Notes under the pieces: generated by a model
What the model saw: only the letters and a program-made list of their open reading frames with translations
Database searches by the model: none
What the model was told of the DNA's origin: nothing
Shown here: one piece after another, positions 8,263-17,050 of the stretch
How the letters are laid out: every line of letters begins with the position of its first letter
Numbering within the stretch: position 1 is the first letter of the stretch
Translations under genes and position numbers: made by a program
Assembly (NCBI RefSeq): GCF_016466415.2
Contig: NZ_CP066771.1
Coordinates: forward strand, 1,488,001 to 1,552,000
Direction of reading: 5' to 3'
DNA: 64,000 nucleotides
Source: Ralstonia pickettii
Lineage (GTDB): Bacteria; Pseudomonadota; Gammaproteobacteria; Burkholderiales; Burkholderiaceae

Positions 8263-9363
8263 ATGACCAAGGCCCGCCGCCCTGCCATCAGCATCGCGCC
8301 CAATCAGCACGCGGACGACTCGCCAACGCTGTCAAAAGGCCAGCGAGCATTCAACGCGCTGATCAAGCAGATCGAGAATCGGCGCAAGCGGCTGGCGGAC
8401 TGGGAGGCGGCTACCGTTCAGTTCCAGCGCCGATATGCCGGCGAGTTCTTGCCGCTGGAGCGCAGCCGCATCGCATTGCAGATCCGCTTTGTGCGCAGCC
8501 TGGACCAGGTCTATGAGCACGATGCCTTCACCAAGGCCGAGCGCCGCAAGATATCCGCGCTCATCATCGATCTTGCGCGTGACCTGATTGATGAAGACGC
8601 TAGCCTGAAGGCGCTCTACAACAAGTACAGCGGCACGGACTTCGACCGGGAAGCCGCGATGCAAGCCGCGCAGATGAAGGCAAGGCTGGAGGCCGCCCTC
8701 GGCGTCGGCCTGGGCGACGACGCGGATGTGCATTCGGAAGAGGTGCTACTGCAACGCGCCCGCGAGCACCTCGCACAACGGGCTGAGAAAAAGGCCGCCG
8801 CCGCAACCAAGCGTGAAGCCCGCCGGGCCGCGCGGAAGAAATCTTCGAAGCAACTTGCGGCAGAAGCACAGGAGGCAGACGAACAGGCACAGATCAGCCT
8901 GTCCATCCGCGAGGTCTATCGCAAGCTCGCCAGCGCCCTGCACCCGGACCGCGAAACCGATCCACAGGAGCGAGAGCGCAAGACGCGGCTAATGCAGCGC
9001 GTCAACGAGGCCTACGACAAGAACAACCTGCTGCAACTACTGGAATTGCAGCTTGAGCTGGAGCACATCGACCAGCACTCGATCAACCGGATCAGCGAAG
9101 CGCGGCTGACGCACTACAACCAGATCCTGAAAGACCAGGTGCGGGAGCTTGACCGGCAAATCCATCGCATCGAGACGACGTTCCGACACACGTACGGGTA
9201 TCAGCAGTTCGAAGCGCTGCCGCCGGACGCCGTCTTGCAAAAACTCGACCTCGACATCGCAGCGCTGCGCCAACAGGTGCGCAACATCGAGCAGGACCTT
9301 GCCGCCTTCGACGATTTCCGCGACGTGCGGCGCATGCTGAAATCCCGCACGACGCTCGACTGA
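8263..9363 (+). CDS. J-domain (DnaJ-like) protein
   Basis: A 366-residue, strongly helical and charged protein. The J-domain is C-terminal-central: IREVYRKLASALHPDRE contains the HPD signature at residues 227-229, which stimulates Hsp70 ATPase activity, followed by KTRLMQRVNEAYDKNN. The N-terminal 220 residues are predicted coiled coil with an Ala/Lys/Arg-rich segment (about 165-205). There is no zinc finger or Gly/Phe region, so this is not DnaJ itself but a J-protein type frequent in Burkholderiales. It is monocistronic, 95 bp after the T6SS unit, and followed by a clear terminator at 9396-9424. The partner Hsp70 and client are unknown. Confidence 0.85.
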   Translation: MTKARRPAISIAPNQHADDSPTLSKGQRAFNALIKQIENRRKRLADWEAATVQFQRRYAGEFLPLERSRIALQIRFVRSLDQVYEHDAFTKAERRKISALIIDLARDLIDEDASLKALYNKYSGTDFDREAAMQAAQMKARLEAALGVGLGDDADVHSEEVLLQRAREHLAQRAEKKAAAATKREARRAARKKSSKQLAAEAQEADEQAQISLSIREVYRKLASALHPDRETDPQERERKTRLMQRVNEAYDKNNLLQLLELQLELEHIDQHSINRISEARLTHYNQILKDQVRELDRQIHRIETTFRHTYGYQQFEALPPDAVLQKLDLDIAALRQQVRNIEQDLAAFDDFRDVRRMLKSRTTLD

Positions 9364-9395
9364 CGGCCTGCCGAGCCGCGCGTCGATCCAACAGA

Positions 9396-9424
9396 ACGGG
9401 CACCTCCAGGTGCCCGTGTTTTTG
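9396..9424 (+). terminator. Intrinsic terminator of the J-protein gene
   Basis: A perfect 10-bp stem (ACGGGCACCT / AGGTGCCCGT) with a 2-nt CC spacer is followed by GTTTTTG, 33 bp after the stop codon. Confidence 0.85.
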
Positions 9425-9439
9425 ACTGCGATCGGCCAA

Positions 9440-9978
9440 TCAGAAGCGGTGTTGCAGGCCCGCCGTCACACCGACCTGGTTGTTGCCATAACCCACCACG
9501 TCGCGCGACAGGCTCACGTTCTGGCCGTTCTTGGCCTTGGCATAACCGGCAGACAGATACGCCGTCGTGCGTTTGGACAGCGCGTACTGGCCGCGCACGG
9601 AGAACAGGATCGGATCGGCATCCGTACCGCCCTTGATGTTCTGCTTGTACACCGCGCCGCACAGCGTGAAGGCCGGCGTCACGTCGTAGCTGGCGCCCGC
9701 CCAATACATATCGCTGCGCTGGCTTGCGGCAGCCGTCGTGAACGCGCGCTTGTAGTTGCGATAGCCTGCGAAGAGCTTCAGTGCACCAAAGTCGTAGCTG
9801 GCACCGGCGTGAATGCCCTGGATGTAATCGGTCGTGTCTGCCGGCGTGGTGCTCGTGCCTGCGCCGTTCTGGCGATCCCACGTGAGGGCTGCCGAGAAGC
9901 CGCCCACGCTGTAGCCGACGCCCAGGTCGTACTTGGAGCCGCTCTTGAAGTTGCCGGCGGCCTCGCCAAAGCCCACGG
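9440..9978 (-). pseudogene. Outer-membrane porin, 3' fragment only
   Basis: Read on the minus strand from about 9978, the sequence encodes the C-terminal ~179 residues of a Gram-negative porin of the 16-stranded beta-proteobacterial type: VGFGEAAGNFKSG, KYDLGVGYSVGGFSAALTW, YDFGALKLFAGYRNYK, QYALSKRTTAYLSAGYA and a terminal ...VTAGLQHRF. The last Phe is the BAM recognition signal. The N-terminal half, signal peptide and start are missing. Upstream of about 9978 the same DNA reads as a sensor kinase on the other strand, so the porin is cut by a deletion junction. An open frame continues to 10054 but that part is not porin-like. Confidence 0.85.
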
Positions 9979-11335
9979 TGGCTGCTCGCGCTCGATGCGT
10001 GGCTGGCGTATTCGCGCGCCATGACTGCGGCCAGCGCCGCGTTTGACCGCACACTGGAAGCGTTGCTCAAGGCCATGCGTGAAGGCGTGCGCCTGCGCAA
10101 CAAGCAATTCGCCATCGACCTGCCCTACCTCGCGTTGGAAATACTGGAGTCGGAAACGGGCGGCAGCATCTTTTACCGGATTGTCGATACCGGCGGCGGC
10201 ACACTCACTGGCTACGACGATCTACCCATGCCGAGCGGTCGGCACCCCGCGGCATATCGCACCGTCTTCTACGAGTCGCTCTTTCGCGGCAGGCAGGTGC
10301 GGCGCGCAGCTGCTGCCGGTGCGCGATGCGCTGTCGGCCGAAACGCATGTCATCTGGCTGCTGGTAGGAGAAACGCTGGAGCCGCGCGAGGCGCTGGCCC
10401 ATGAAATCCTGGCGGGCTCATTGCAGCAGGAAGTGCTGCTCGTGGTACTGGCCGTCTGCATCGTCTGGTGGGGCGTGCGGCGCGGCCTTCGACCGCTGCG
10501 GCAGTTGAGCGAAACCGTGGCCGGTCGCGGCACCGATGAGCTTGCCCCGCTGCCGCAGCAGGGCCTGCCTGCAGAAGTGGCCCCACTGGTCGAGGCTATC
10601 AATCAGTATGTGGCCCGCCTGCTGCGCTTGGTGCATGCCCGCAAACGCTTCTTTGCCGATGCCGCACATCAATTGAAGACGCCGCTGGCCGTGATTCAGG
10701 CGCAGTCCGAACTCGCCCTGCGCGAGCCCGATGGCGAACGCATCCGACGCCACCTTGAACCGCTGCACGGTACCGTACGCCAGGCCGCGCGCGGCGTGCA
10801 GCAACTGCTGTCGCTCTCGCGCCTGGAGACCGACAGCGGCTACGCGCCGCAGCTCCAGCCGCTGCGCCTGGACACACTGGCTGGCGATGTGGCGCTGGAA
10901 CTGGCGCCCGTTGCGCGCAAATCCAGCGTCGACCTCGGCTTTGAAGGCGAGCCGGTGACGGTGGCCGGCGAGCCCCAATGGCTGCAGGAACTGGTCGGCA
11001 ACCTGCTCGACAACGCCATCCTGTATGCCGGCAAGGGGGCCCGCGTCACGCTACGGGTCAGGCGGCAAGCAATGCCGATGCTGGGCGAGCAGGCCGTGCT
11101 GCAAGTGGAAGACGACGGCCCGGGCATTGCCGTGCCCGAGCGCGACGCGGTCTTCGGCCGTTTCTATCGTGGCGCGGCATCGGAAGGCCACGACGGCAGC
11201 GGCCTCGGCCTGGCGATCGTCCGAGAGATTGCCCGCCTGCATGGCGGCACGGTGGCGCTGTCGGACACACCGGGCGGAGGGTTGACCGTGAGTGTCTATC
11301 TCGCGCTTGCGCTGCCTGAAGAGCATCCGGCCTGA
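9979..11335 (+). pseudogene. TctE-like sensor histidine kinase, 5'-truncated and frameshifted
   Basis: Kinase-like sequence starts abruptly at the porin junction (WLLALDAWLAYSRAM, lacking a start codon and most of the first membrane helix). It continues in frame as a periplasmic sensor region up to about 10295 (YRTVFYESLFRGRQVR). Between about 10295 and 10310 the frame changes; a single inserted base restores ...VR-AQLLPVRDALS. After that all kinase parts are intact: a membrane helix (LLVVLAVCIVWW), H-box with the phospho-acceptor His codon at 10667, N-box LVGNLLDNAILYA, G1 VEDDGPGI, F-box VFGRFYRG and G2 GSGLGLAIV. The architecture resembles TctE, the tricarboxylate sensor kinase. With no start and a frameshift it is very likely non-functional, though the HATPase part could still be translated. 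Confidence 0.85.
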
Positions 11336-11856
11336 ACAGCGGTTGCTGCGCGACAACATGGAGTTCGTGGCGTCCGCACGGTTGGCCCACGGCGTGCACC
11401 GTTTGCGTGACGATGCGGCGCACCATTTTCACGCAGCCCGAGCCGGCCTCTGTTCCGGCCGAATTGGTTCCATCCGTGCTCTGTTATGCCCGCCGCACGT
11501 GGGCTGGCAGACGACCTAAACTCAGACGCATCGGCACCACCATACGATCGACCGCCGAGCTTGCTCGGGCAAGGCATTCGGGGTTTTCCCTATTGTGGTG
11601 CCGAGGGCCCGCACGCCCATGGGATGTGCCCGCGCGGCGGCGGTAAATGGCTCCATCAAATAACCGGGATTGGGTCCACTTGGCAGAACAATGAGCCGCT
11701 ATAGTCCATCAACAATTCGTCACAACACGGCATGTTGGCCGATCCGAACAGATCGGGGAACGGCACGACAGGCAGCATGAGCGTCAGCCAGCGAATGTGC
11801 CGCCTGCAGCCGACAGCGCTCAGCCCGATGACCGGCATGGTATGGAGGAAGCAGCA
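11336..11856. other. Intergenic stretch without a recognised gene
   Basis: About 520 bp between the kinase remnant and the polyamine transporter operon. Short open frames on both strands have no recognisable protein features. It should hold the promoter for the operon, but I could not identify a convincing -35/-10 pair; TTGGCA near 11680 has poor spacing to any -10-like hexamer. Confidence 0.5.
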
Positions 11857-12945
11857 ATGAAGACCGACGACGTGATCGTCAGCTTTCGCGGTGTACGCAA
11901 GACGTATGACGGCGAAACCCTCGTGGTTAAGCATCTGGACCTGGACATCTACCAGGGCGAGTTCCTCACCCTGCTCGGCCCCTCGGGCTCGGGCAAGACC
12001 ACGTGCCTGATGATGCTGGCCGGGTTCGAATTCCCGACCGGCGGCGAGATCCGGCTCGAAGGCGCGCTGCTCAACAACGTGCCGCCGCACAAGCGCAACA
12101 TCGGCATGGTGTTCCAGAACTACGCGCTGTTTCCGCACATGACGGTGGCGCAGAACGTCGAGTACCCGCTGACCGTACGCAAGCTGCCCGCCGCCGAACG
12201 TGCCGAGCGCGTGCACAAGGCCCTGCAGATGGTTCGCATGGAAGGCTTTGCCAAGCGCTACCCCGCCCAGCTCTCCGGCGGTCAGCAGCAGCGCATTGCA
12301 CTGGCACGCGCGCTGGTGTTCGAGCCCAAGCTCGTGCTGATGGACGAGCCGCTCGGCGCGCTCGACAAGCAACTGCGTGAACACATGCAGTACGAGTTGA
12401 AATCGCTGCACGAAAAGCTCGGCGTGACCTTCGTCTACGTGACGCATGACCAGGGCGAGGCGCTCACCATGTCCGACCGCGTGGCCGTGTTCGACAAGGG
12501 CATCGTGCAGCAGCTCGACACGGTGGACAGCCTCTACGAACGCCCCTGCAACGAGTTTGTCGCCAACTTCATCGGCGACAGCAACACGCTGCGCGGCACC
12601 GTCACCCGCGTCGACGGCGATTACTGCGAACTGCAGCTCAACGACGGCGCCCGCGTGGTTGGCCGCAACGTCGCAGGTGCCAATGTCGGAGCCACGGCTA
12701 CCGGCTGTATCCGCCCCGAGCGCATGCGCCTGGCCGAAGGCGCCTCCGCCGCCGGCAATGCGCTGGTGGGCCAGACGCGCGGCCTCGTCTACTTTGGCGA
12801 CCACGTGCGCATGCGCTGCGCCCTGCCCGATCAGCCTGAATGTTTTGTGAAGGTGCCGCTGGGCACGCGCGCGCTCGAAGGCTTCGCGCCCGGCGCACCG
12901 ATCCAGCTTGAGTTCGCACCCGAACATCTGCGCGTTTTTGCATGA
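11857..12945 (+). CDS. potA: Polyamine-type ABC transporter ATP-binding protein
   Basis: A 362-residue ATPase that powers import by the permeases encoded downstream. It shows Walker A GPSGSGKT at residues 41-48, Q-loop FQNYALFPHMT, signature LSGGQQQR from 139, Walker B LVLMDEP at 159-165 with D163/E164, and the H-loop in VTHDQGEAL. The C-terminal ~110 residues form a TOBE/OB regulatory domain (NFIGDSNTLRGTV, IRPERMRL), typical of the PotA/spermidine-putrescine class. Start ATG 11857 is supported by GGAGGA about 8 bp upstream; a longer in-frame start at 11797 is less likely. First gene of a four-gene operon ordered ATPase, binding protein, permease, permease. Confidence 0.93.
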   Translation: MKTDDVIVSFRGVRKTYDGETLVVKHLDLDIYQGEFLTLLGPSGSGKTTCLMMLAGFEFPTGGEIRLEGALLNNVPPHKRNIGMVFQNYALFPHMTVAQNVEYPLTVRKLPAAERAERVHKALQMVRMEGFAKRYPAQLSGGQQQRIALARALVFEPKLVLMDEPLGALDKQLREHMQYELKSLHEKLGVTFVYVTHDQGEALTMSDRVAVFDKGIVQQLDTVDSLYERPCNEFVANFIGDSNTLRGTVTRVDGDYCELQLNDGARVVGRNVAGANVGATATGCIRPERMRLAEGASAAGNALVGQTRGLVYFGDHVRMRCALPDQPECFVKVPLGTRALEGFAPGAPIQLEFAPEHLRVFA

Positions 12946-13016
12946 CGCACGCGGGCAGCCCTGCCCGCATGCCTCGACCACACGTTGTACCCACACGCCA
13001 ATAAGAGGAGCCAGGA

Positions 13017-14057
13017 ATGAAACACATCACAAAGACGCGTCTGTCCGTGCTTGCCGGCGCATTCGCCATCGCATTCGGCGCGCACGCTGCGGAAATCACC
13101 GTTGTGAACTTCGGCGGCGCCAATGGTGACGCACAGAAGGCCGCCTTCAACAAGCCGTTCGAGGCGCAGACCGGTAACAAGGTCACCGTGGTCGAGTACA
13201 ACGGCGAGCAGGCCAAGATCAAGGCCATGGTGGAAGCCAAGCACGTCAACTGGGACGTCGTGGAAGTGGAATCGGGCGACATCGGCCGCGGTTGTGACGA
13301 AGGCCTGTTCGAGAAGCTGGACTGGAGCAAGATCGCCAAGAAGACCGACCTGATTCCGGAAGCACCGCAGACCTGCGGCGTGGGCTTCTTCGTGTGGTCC
13401 ACTGCACTGGCCTACAACGCCGACAAGCTCAAGACCGCCCCCAAGGGCTGGGCCGATTTCTGGGACGTGAAGACCTTCCCGGGCAAGCGCGGCATGCGCA
13501 AGGGCGCACGCTACAACCTGGAATTCGCGTTGATGGCCGACGGCGTGCCGGTCAAGGACGTCTACAAGGTGCTGGCCACCAAGGACGGCCAGAACCGCGC
13601 GTTCAAGAAGCTCGATCAGCTCAAGCCGAACATCCAGTGGTGGGAAGCCGGCGCACAGCCGCCGCAGTTCCTGGTGGCGGGTGACGTGGTGATGTCCACC
13701 GCGTTCAACGGCCGCATCGACGCCGCGCAGCGCGAAGGCAAGAACCTGAAGGTGGTCTGGAACGGCAGCATCTACGACCTGGACTACTGGGCCATCCCCA
13801 AGGGCTCGCCCAACAAGGCCCTGGCCGAGCAGTACATCGCGTACACGCTGTCGCAGAAACCGCAGCAGGAATACGCCAAGCACATCGCGTACGGCCCGGC
13901 CAACGTTGCGGCAATCAAAGCGCTCGACGCCAAGACGCAGGCCAACATGCCGAACTCGCCCGAGAACAGCAAGAACGCGGTGCTGCAGAACCTGCAGTTC
14001 TGGACTGACCACGGCGACGAGCTGGAACAGCGCTTCGCTTCGTGGGCGTCGAAGTAG
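13017..14057 (+). CDS. potD: Periplasmic polyamine-type substrate-binding protein
   Basis: A 346-residue secreted binding protein of the PotD/PotF family (solute-binding family 1). A Sec signal peptide covers roughly residues 1-24 (MKHITKTRLSVLAGAFAIAF, cleavage after AHA). The mature part begins EITVVNFGGANGDAQKAAFNKPFE and shows WDVVEVESGDIGRGCDEGLF and DLDYWAIPKGSPNKALAEQYI landmarks. It would capture a polyamine or related compound and deliver it to the two downstream permeases. AGGAG lies 6-10 bp before the ATG. It is preceded by the ATPase gene at a distance of 71 bp. The precise ligand (putrescine, spermidine, opine or other amine) cannot be set from sequence alone. Confidence 0.92.
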   Translation: MKHITKTRLSVLAGAFAIAFGAHAAEITVVNFGGANGDAQKAAFNKPFEAQTGNKVTVVEYNGEQAKIKAMVEAKHVNWDVVEVESGDIGRGCDEGLFEKLDWSKIAKKTDLIPEAPQTCGVGFFVWSTALAYNADKLKTAPKGWADFWDVKTFPGKRGMRKGARYNLEFALMADGVPVKDVYKVLATKDGQNRAFKKLDQLKPNIQWWEAGAQPPQFLVAGDVVMSTAFNGRIDAAQREGKNLKVVWNGSIYDLDYWAIPKGSPNKALAEQYIAYTLSQKPQQEYAKHIAYGPANVAAIKALDAKTQANMPNSPENSKNAVLQNLQFWTDHGDELEQRFASWASK

Positions 14058-14160
14058 GCGTATAGCGGTGTAACGCAGTGACCGCGCGGACGCCCTGCAG
14101 GTTTGGCAAGGCATCCGCCGGACGTATTCCCGTAGCAACGGCGAGGCAGCATTGAACACC

Positions 14161-15429
14161 ATGACGATCGCGGCTGAATCGGTTCCGGAATCGACGGCCA
14201 AACTCAAACGCGAACTGAAGAGCGCTGAGGCGCGCAGGCGTGCCATGGCGCTGGCGCTGGTGGCGCCGCTCGCCATCTTCCTGCTGCTGATCTTTGTCGT
14301 GCCGATCGGCGCCCTGCTCACGCGCGCCGTGCAAAACCCCGAGGTGGCCGACGCGCTGCCCAAGACAGTCATCGCCCTGAAAGACTGGGACCGCAAGAGC
14401 CCGCCGGCCGACGCCGCCTACGCCGCGCTTGCCGCGGACCTCACCACGGTGAGCGAAGGCGAAGCAATGGGTGCGCTGGCCCGCCGCCTCAACACTGAAA
14501 TCCCGGGCTTCCGCTCGCTGGTCGCCAAGACCGCGCGCGCCATGCCGCTGGCCGACGACCAGGGCAAGGCATTGACGCTGACGCCCGGCCAGGCGCGCGC
14601 CAAGCTCCTCGAAGTCGACGAGCGCTGGGGCGATGTCACCTACTGGCGGGCCATCGCCAAGAACAGCAGCCGCACGTCGCCGTTCTACCTGCTGGCCGCG
14701 CTGGACCACCGGCAGGATGCCTTCGGCCATATCGAAGCGACCGACCCCGACGAGCAGATCTACGTGACGGTGTTCCTGCGCACCTTCGTCATCAGCGCGA
14801 TGGTGACGTTGTTCGCATTGCTGCTGGGCTATCCGCTGTCGTACTGGATTGCCTCGCTGCCAGAGCGCCGCGCCAACCTCGTCATGGTGATGGTGCTGAT
14901 CCCGTTCTGGACGTCCATCCTCGTGCGCGTGGCGGCGTGGATCGTGCTGCTGCAGACCGAAGGCCTGATCAACCACGGGCTGATCGACCTCGGCATCATC
15001 AAGGAGCCGCTGGCGCTGCTGTTCAACCGCGTGGGCGTGTACATCTCGATGACGCACATCCTGCTGCCGTTCATGATCCTGCCGCTGTACAGCGTGATGA
15101 AGTCGATCCCGGCCACGTACCAGCGCGCGGCCGTGTCGCTGGGCAGCCATCCGTTTGCCGCGTTCTGGCGCGTGTATGTGCCGCAGACGTATCCGGGCAT
15201 CGGCGCCGGCGCGCTGCTGGTGTTCATTCTCGCGCTGGGCTACTACATCACCCCCGCGCTGCTGGGCGGGCCGAACGACCAGATGGTCAGCTACTACGTG
15301 GCCTACTTCACCAACGTCACGATCAACTGGGGCATGGCGTGCGCGCTGGGTGCGCTGCTGTTGCTGGCGACGCTGGTGCTGTATGCCGTGTATGGACGCT
15401 TCACGCGGCCCAAGGTCCGCGTTGGTTGA
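14161..15429 (+). CDS. potB: Polyamine-type ABC transporter permease 1
   Basis: A 422-residue inner-membrane permease, longer than typical PotB (about 280 residues). After a charged N-terminus and a first helix (MALALVAPLAIFLLLIFVVP), it has a large inserted hydrophilic, presumably periplasmic, region of about 130 residues before the remaining five helices. The cytoplasmic EAA loop that docks the ATPase is visible as RAAVSLGSHPFAAFWRVYVP near residues 320-340. This long-loop form is seen in a subset of PotB-like proteins. ATG 14161 is used; a TTG at 14152, with GAGG 5 bp upstream, is an equally possible start and would add MNT. It is followed at 16 bp by the second permease. Confidence 0.88.
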   Translation: MTIAAESVPESTAKLKRELKSAEARRRAMALALVAPLAIFLLLIFVVPIGALLTRAVQNPEVADALPKTVIALKDWDRKSPPADAAYAALAADLTTVSEGEAMGALARRLNTEIPGFRSLVAKTARAMPLADDQGKALTLTPGQARAKLLEVDERWGDVTYWRAIAKNSSRTSPFYLLAALDHRQDAFGHIEATDPDEQIYVTVFLRTFVISAMVTLFALLLGYPLSYWIASLPERRANLVMVMVLIPFWTSILVRVAAWIVLLQTEGLINHGLIDLGIIKEPLALLFNRVGVYISMTHILLPFMILPLYSVMKSIPATYQRAAVSLGSHPFAAFWRVYVPQTYPGIGAGALLVFILALGYYITPALLGGPNDQMVSYYVAYFTNVTINWGMACALGALLLLATLVLYAVYGRFTRPKVRVG

Positions 15430-15445
15430 ACGGAGCCCATCGACC

Positions 15446-16282
15446 ATGAAACTCACCAAACCGATGTTTGCCCCGCACACCTCGCTCATTGAACGCATCT
15501 GGTACTTCGCGCTGCGCGGCCTGGCCGTGCTGACGCTGCTGTACCTCGTGCTGCCGGTGCTGGTGATCGTGCCGCTGTCGTTCTCATCGAGCACGTTCCT
15601 CTCGTACCCGATTCCGAGCTATTCGCTGCGCTGGTATCAGAACCTCGTCACGTCGGACGAATGGCGCATGGCCGCTAAGAACAGCTTCATCGTCGCGCCT
15701 GCCGCCACGATCGTGGCAACGGTACTGGGCACGCTGGCCGCCATCGGGCTGAACAAGGCCGACTTCCGCGGCAAGGGCCTGCTGATGGCGGTGCTGGTGT
15801 CGCCGATGATCGTGCCGGTGGTGGTTGTGGGCGTCGGCATGTACCTGTTCTTTGCGCCGCTGGGGCTGGCGAACACGTATATCGGGCTGATCCTCGCGCA
15901 TGCGGCGCTGGGCGTGCCGTTTGTGGTGACGACCGTGCTGGCGACGCTGCAGGGCTTCAATCACAACCTCGTGCGGGCCAGCCTTTCGCTGGGTGCCAAC
16001 CCGGTCGTGACGTTCTTCCGCATCACCCTGCCCGTCATCGCACCGGGCGTGATTTCGGGTGCGCTGTTTGCGTTTGCCACGTCGTTTGATGAGGTGGTGG
16101 TGACGCTCTTCCTGGCGGGTGCCGATCAGGTGACGCTGCCACGCCAGATGTTCACAGGCATTCGCGAGAACATCTCGCCGACGATTGCGGCGCTGGCGAC
16201 GATCTTGATTGTGTTTTCGACGTGCCTGCTGCTGACGTTTGAGTGGCTGCGGGGGCGGGCTGCGGCTAAGGCGGTGGCGTAA
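15446..16282 (+). CDS. potC: Polyamine-type ABC transporter permease 2
   Basis: A 278-residue inner-membrane permease with six predicted helices, the usual size for PotC. Features are a first helix GLAVLTLLYLVLPVLVIVPL, the FSSSTFLSYP segment common in PotC, and the EAA motif region RASLSLGANPVVTFFRITLP, which contacts the ATPase. It forms the translocation channel together with the upstream permease. The start at 15446 follows the preceding stop closely and agrees with the family length; the frame is open upstream, but that part overlaps the previous gene. Last gene of the operon; a large inverted repeat follows from about 16315. Confidence 0.92.
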   Translation: MKLTKPMFAPHTSLIERIWYFALRGLAVLTLLYLVLPVLVIVPLSFSSSTFLSYPIPSYSLRWYQNLVTSDEWRMAAKNSFIVAPAATIVATVLGTLAAIGLNKADFRGKGLLMAVLVSPMIVPVVVVGVGMYLFFAPLGLANTYIGLILAHAALGVPFVVTTVLATLQGFNHNLVRASLSLGANPVVTFFRITLPVIAPGVISGALFAFATSFDEVVVTLFLAGADQVTLPRQMFTGIRENISPTIAALATILIVFSTCLLLTFEWLRGRAAAKAVA

Positions 16283-16314
16283 GGGTTGTTGGGTTTGGGT
16301 TGTTTCTTGTGGTG

Positions 16315-16855
16315 CATCTCTTGTTTCATCCCGTGCCGGGGCTGACTCACTTTCTTTGTCTTGCCAAAGAAAGTAAGCAAAGAAAGGCGCGCCCGATGCG
16401 GCGACCCCCTCCTTGAATTTCTGTCGCAAGGAGGGAGGGGAGGCAAACTCGCTGCGCTCAGACAGGCCTCCCCTCTTTTTCCTCCTTGCAACAGAAATTC
16501 AAGGCGCCGCATAGGGCAGAAAAGTCAAAGGCCACACCGTCGGTGTGCTGGCCTGGGTGGCAGTTATTTTTGCCGTTGTTGCTCGCTTTGCTTCGCGTGG
16601 TCTTGGTGGTTCCTGCTGCGCTGGTGATCGACGGTTTGGCCTTTGACTTTCCTGCCCTTGATGGCGCCTTGGATTTTTGTTGCGGGGAGGAAAAAGGAAG
16701 GAGCCTTGTCTGAGCGCAGCGAGTTTGGCTCCTTCCCCTCCCCGCGACACAAATCCAAGGGGAAGTCGCCATCTCGGGCGCGCCTTTCTTTGCTTACTTT
16801 CTTTGGCAAGACAAAGAAAGTGAGTCGCCCCCGGCAGGGGGTGAAACAGGCGATG
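16315..16855. repeat. Very large nested inverted repeat (~540 bp)
   Basis: The two halves are reverse complements over most of their length. The outer arms at 16344-16396 and 16774-16826 match perfectly over 53 bp. Each arm contains its own hairpin (ACTTTCTTTG / CAAAGAAAGT with a 6-nt loop, at 16349-16374 and 16796-16821). Each half also has a second hairpin, at 16411-16504 and 16667-16760, with stems starting CCTTGAATTT and CCTTGGATTT. Inner segments 16521-16534 and 16637-16650 (AAAGTCAAAGGCCA and its complement) also match. The symmetry centre is near 16585. No credible protein is encoded. It may be a non-autonomous repeat element and may also end the pot operon. Confidence 0.9.
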
Positions 16856-16889
16856 AACCGCCGCGTCAAGCATCCAGCCCCCAAGCTCC

Positions 16890-17036
16890 CAATTCCGAAC
16901 TCAACACGCGGAGCATTTTGCGCGGCGCGCCGAGCTCAGAACTCGACGCATGGAGATCGGGACTCGGCGAATGGAGCTCAGAGCTCGACGAATGGAGTTC
17001 AGAACTCCACAGTTGGCGTTCAGAACCCCATGCGCG
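16890..17036. repeat. Degenerate 21-bp tandem repeats
   Basis: Five clear copies run from 16932 to 17036 with period 21 (units begin GAGCTCAGAACTCG, GAGATCGGGACTCG, GAGCTCAGAGCTCG, GAGTTCAGAACTCC and GCGTTCAGAACCCC). Two weaker copies precede them from 16890. In one forward frame the units read as heptapeptides (AQNSTHG, DRDSANG, AQSSTNG, VQNSTVG, VQNPMRG), but there is no convincing gene start or known family. Confidence 0.8.
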
Positions 17037-17050
17037 GGCAGGCGCGCCGC

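Noticed and set aside
10021-10404. A separate small gene on the plus strand in front of the kinase
   Set aside because: Its translation is the sensor part of the kinase in another frame; it belongs to the same broken gene.
11680-11720. A possible sigma-70 promoter for the pot operon (TTGGCA with a TATAGT-like hexamer)
   Set aside because: The spacing is only 14 bp, too short for a convincing promoter.
13915-15594. A 559-residue minus-strand frame across the permease genes
   Set aside because: It lies antisense to intact permease genes with clear membrane helices and has a typical antisense Arg/His/Gln bias.
16361-16884. Short open frames on both strands of the large inverted repeat
   Set aside because: They mirror each other because of the palindromic sequence and show no protein features or start signals.
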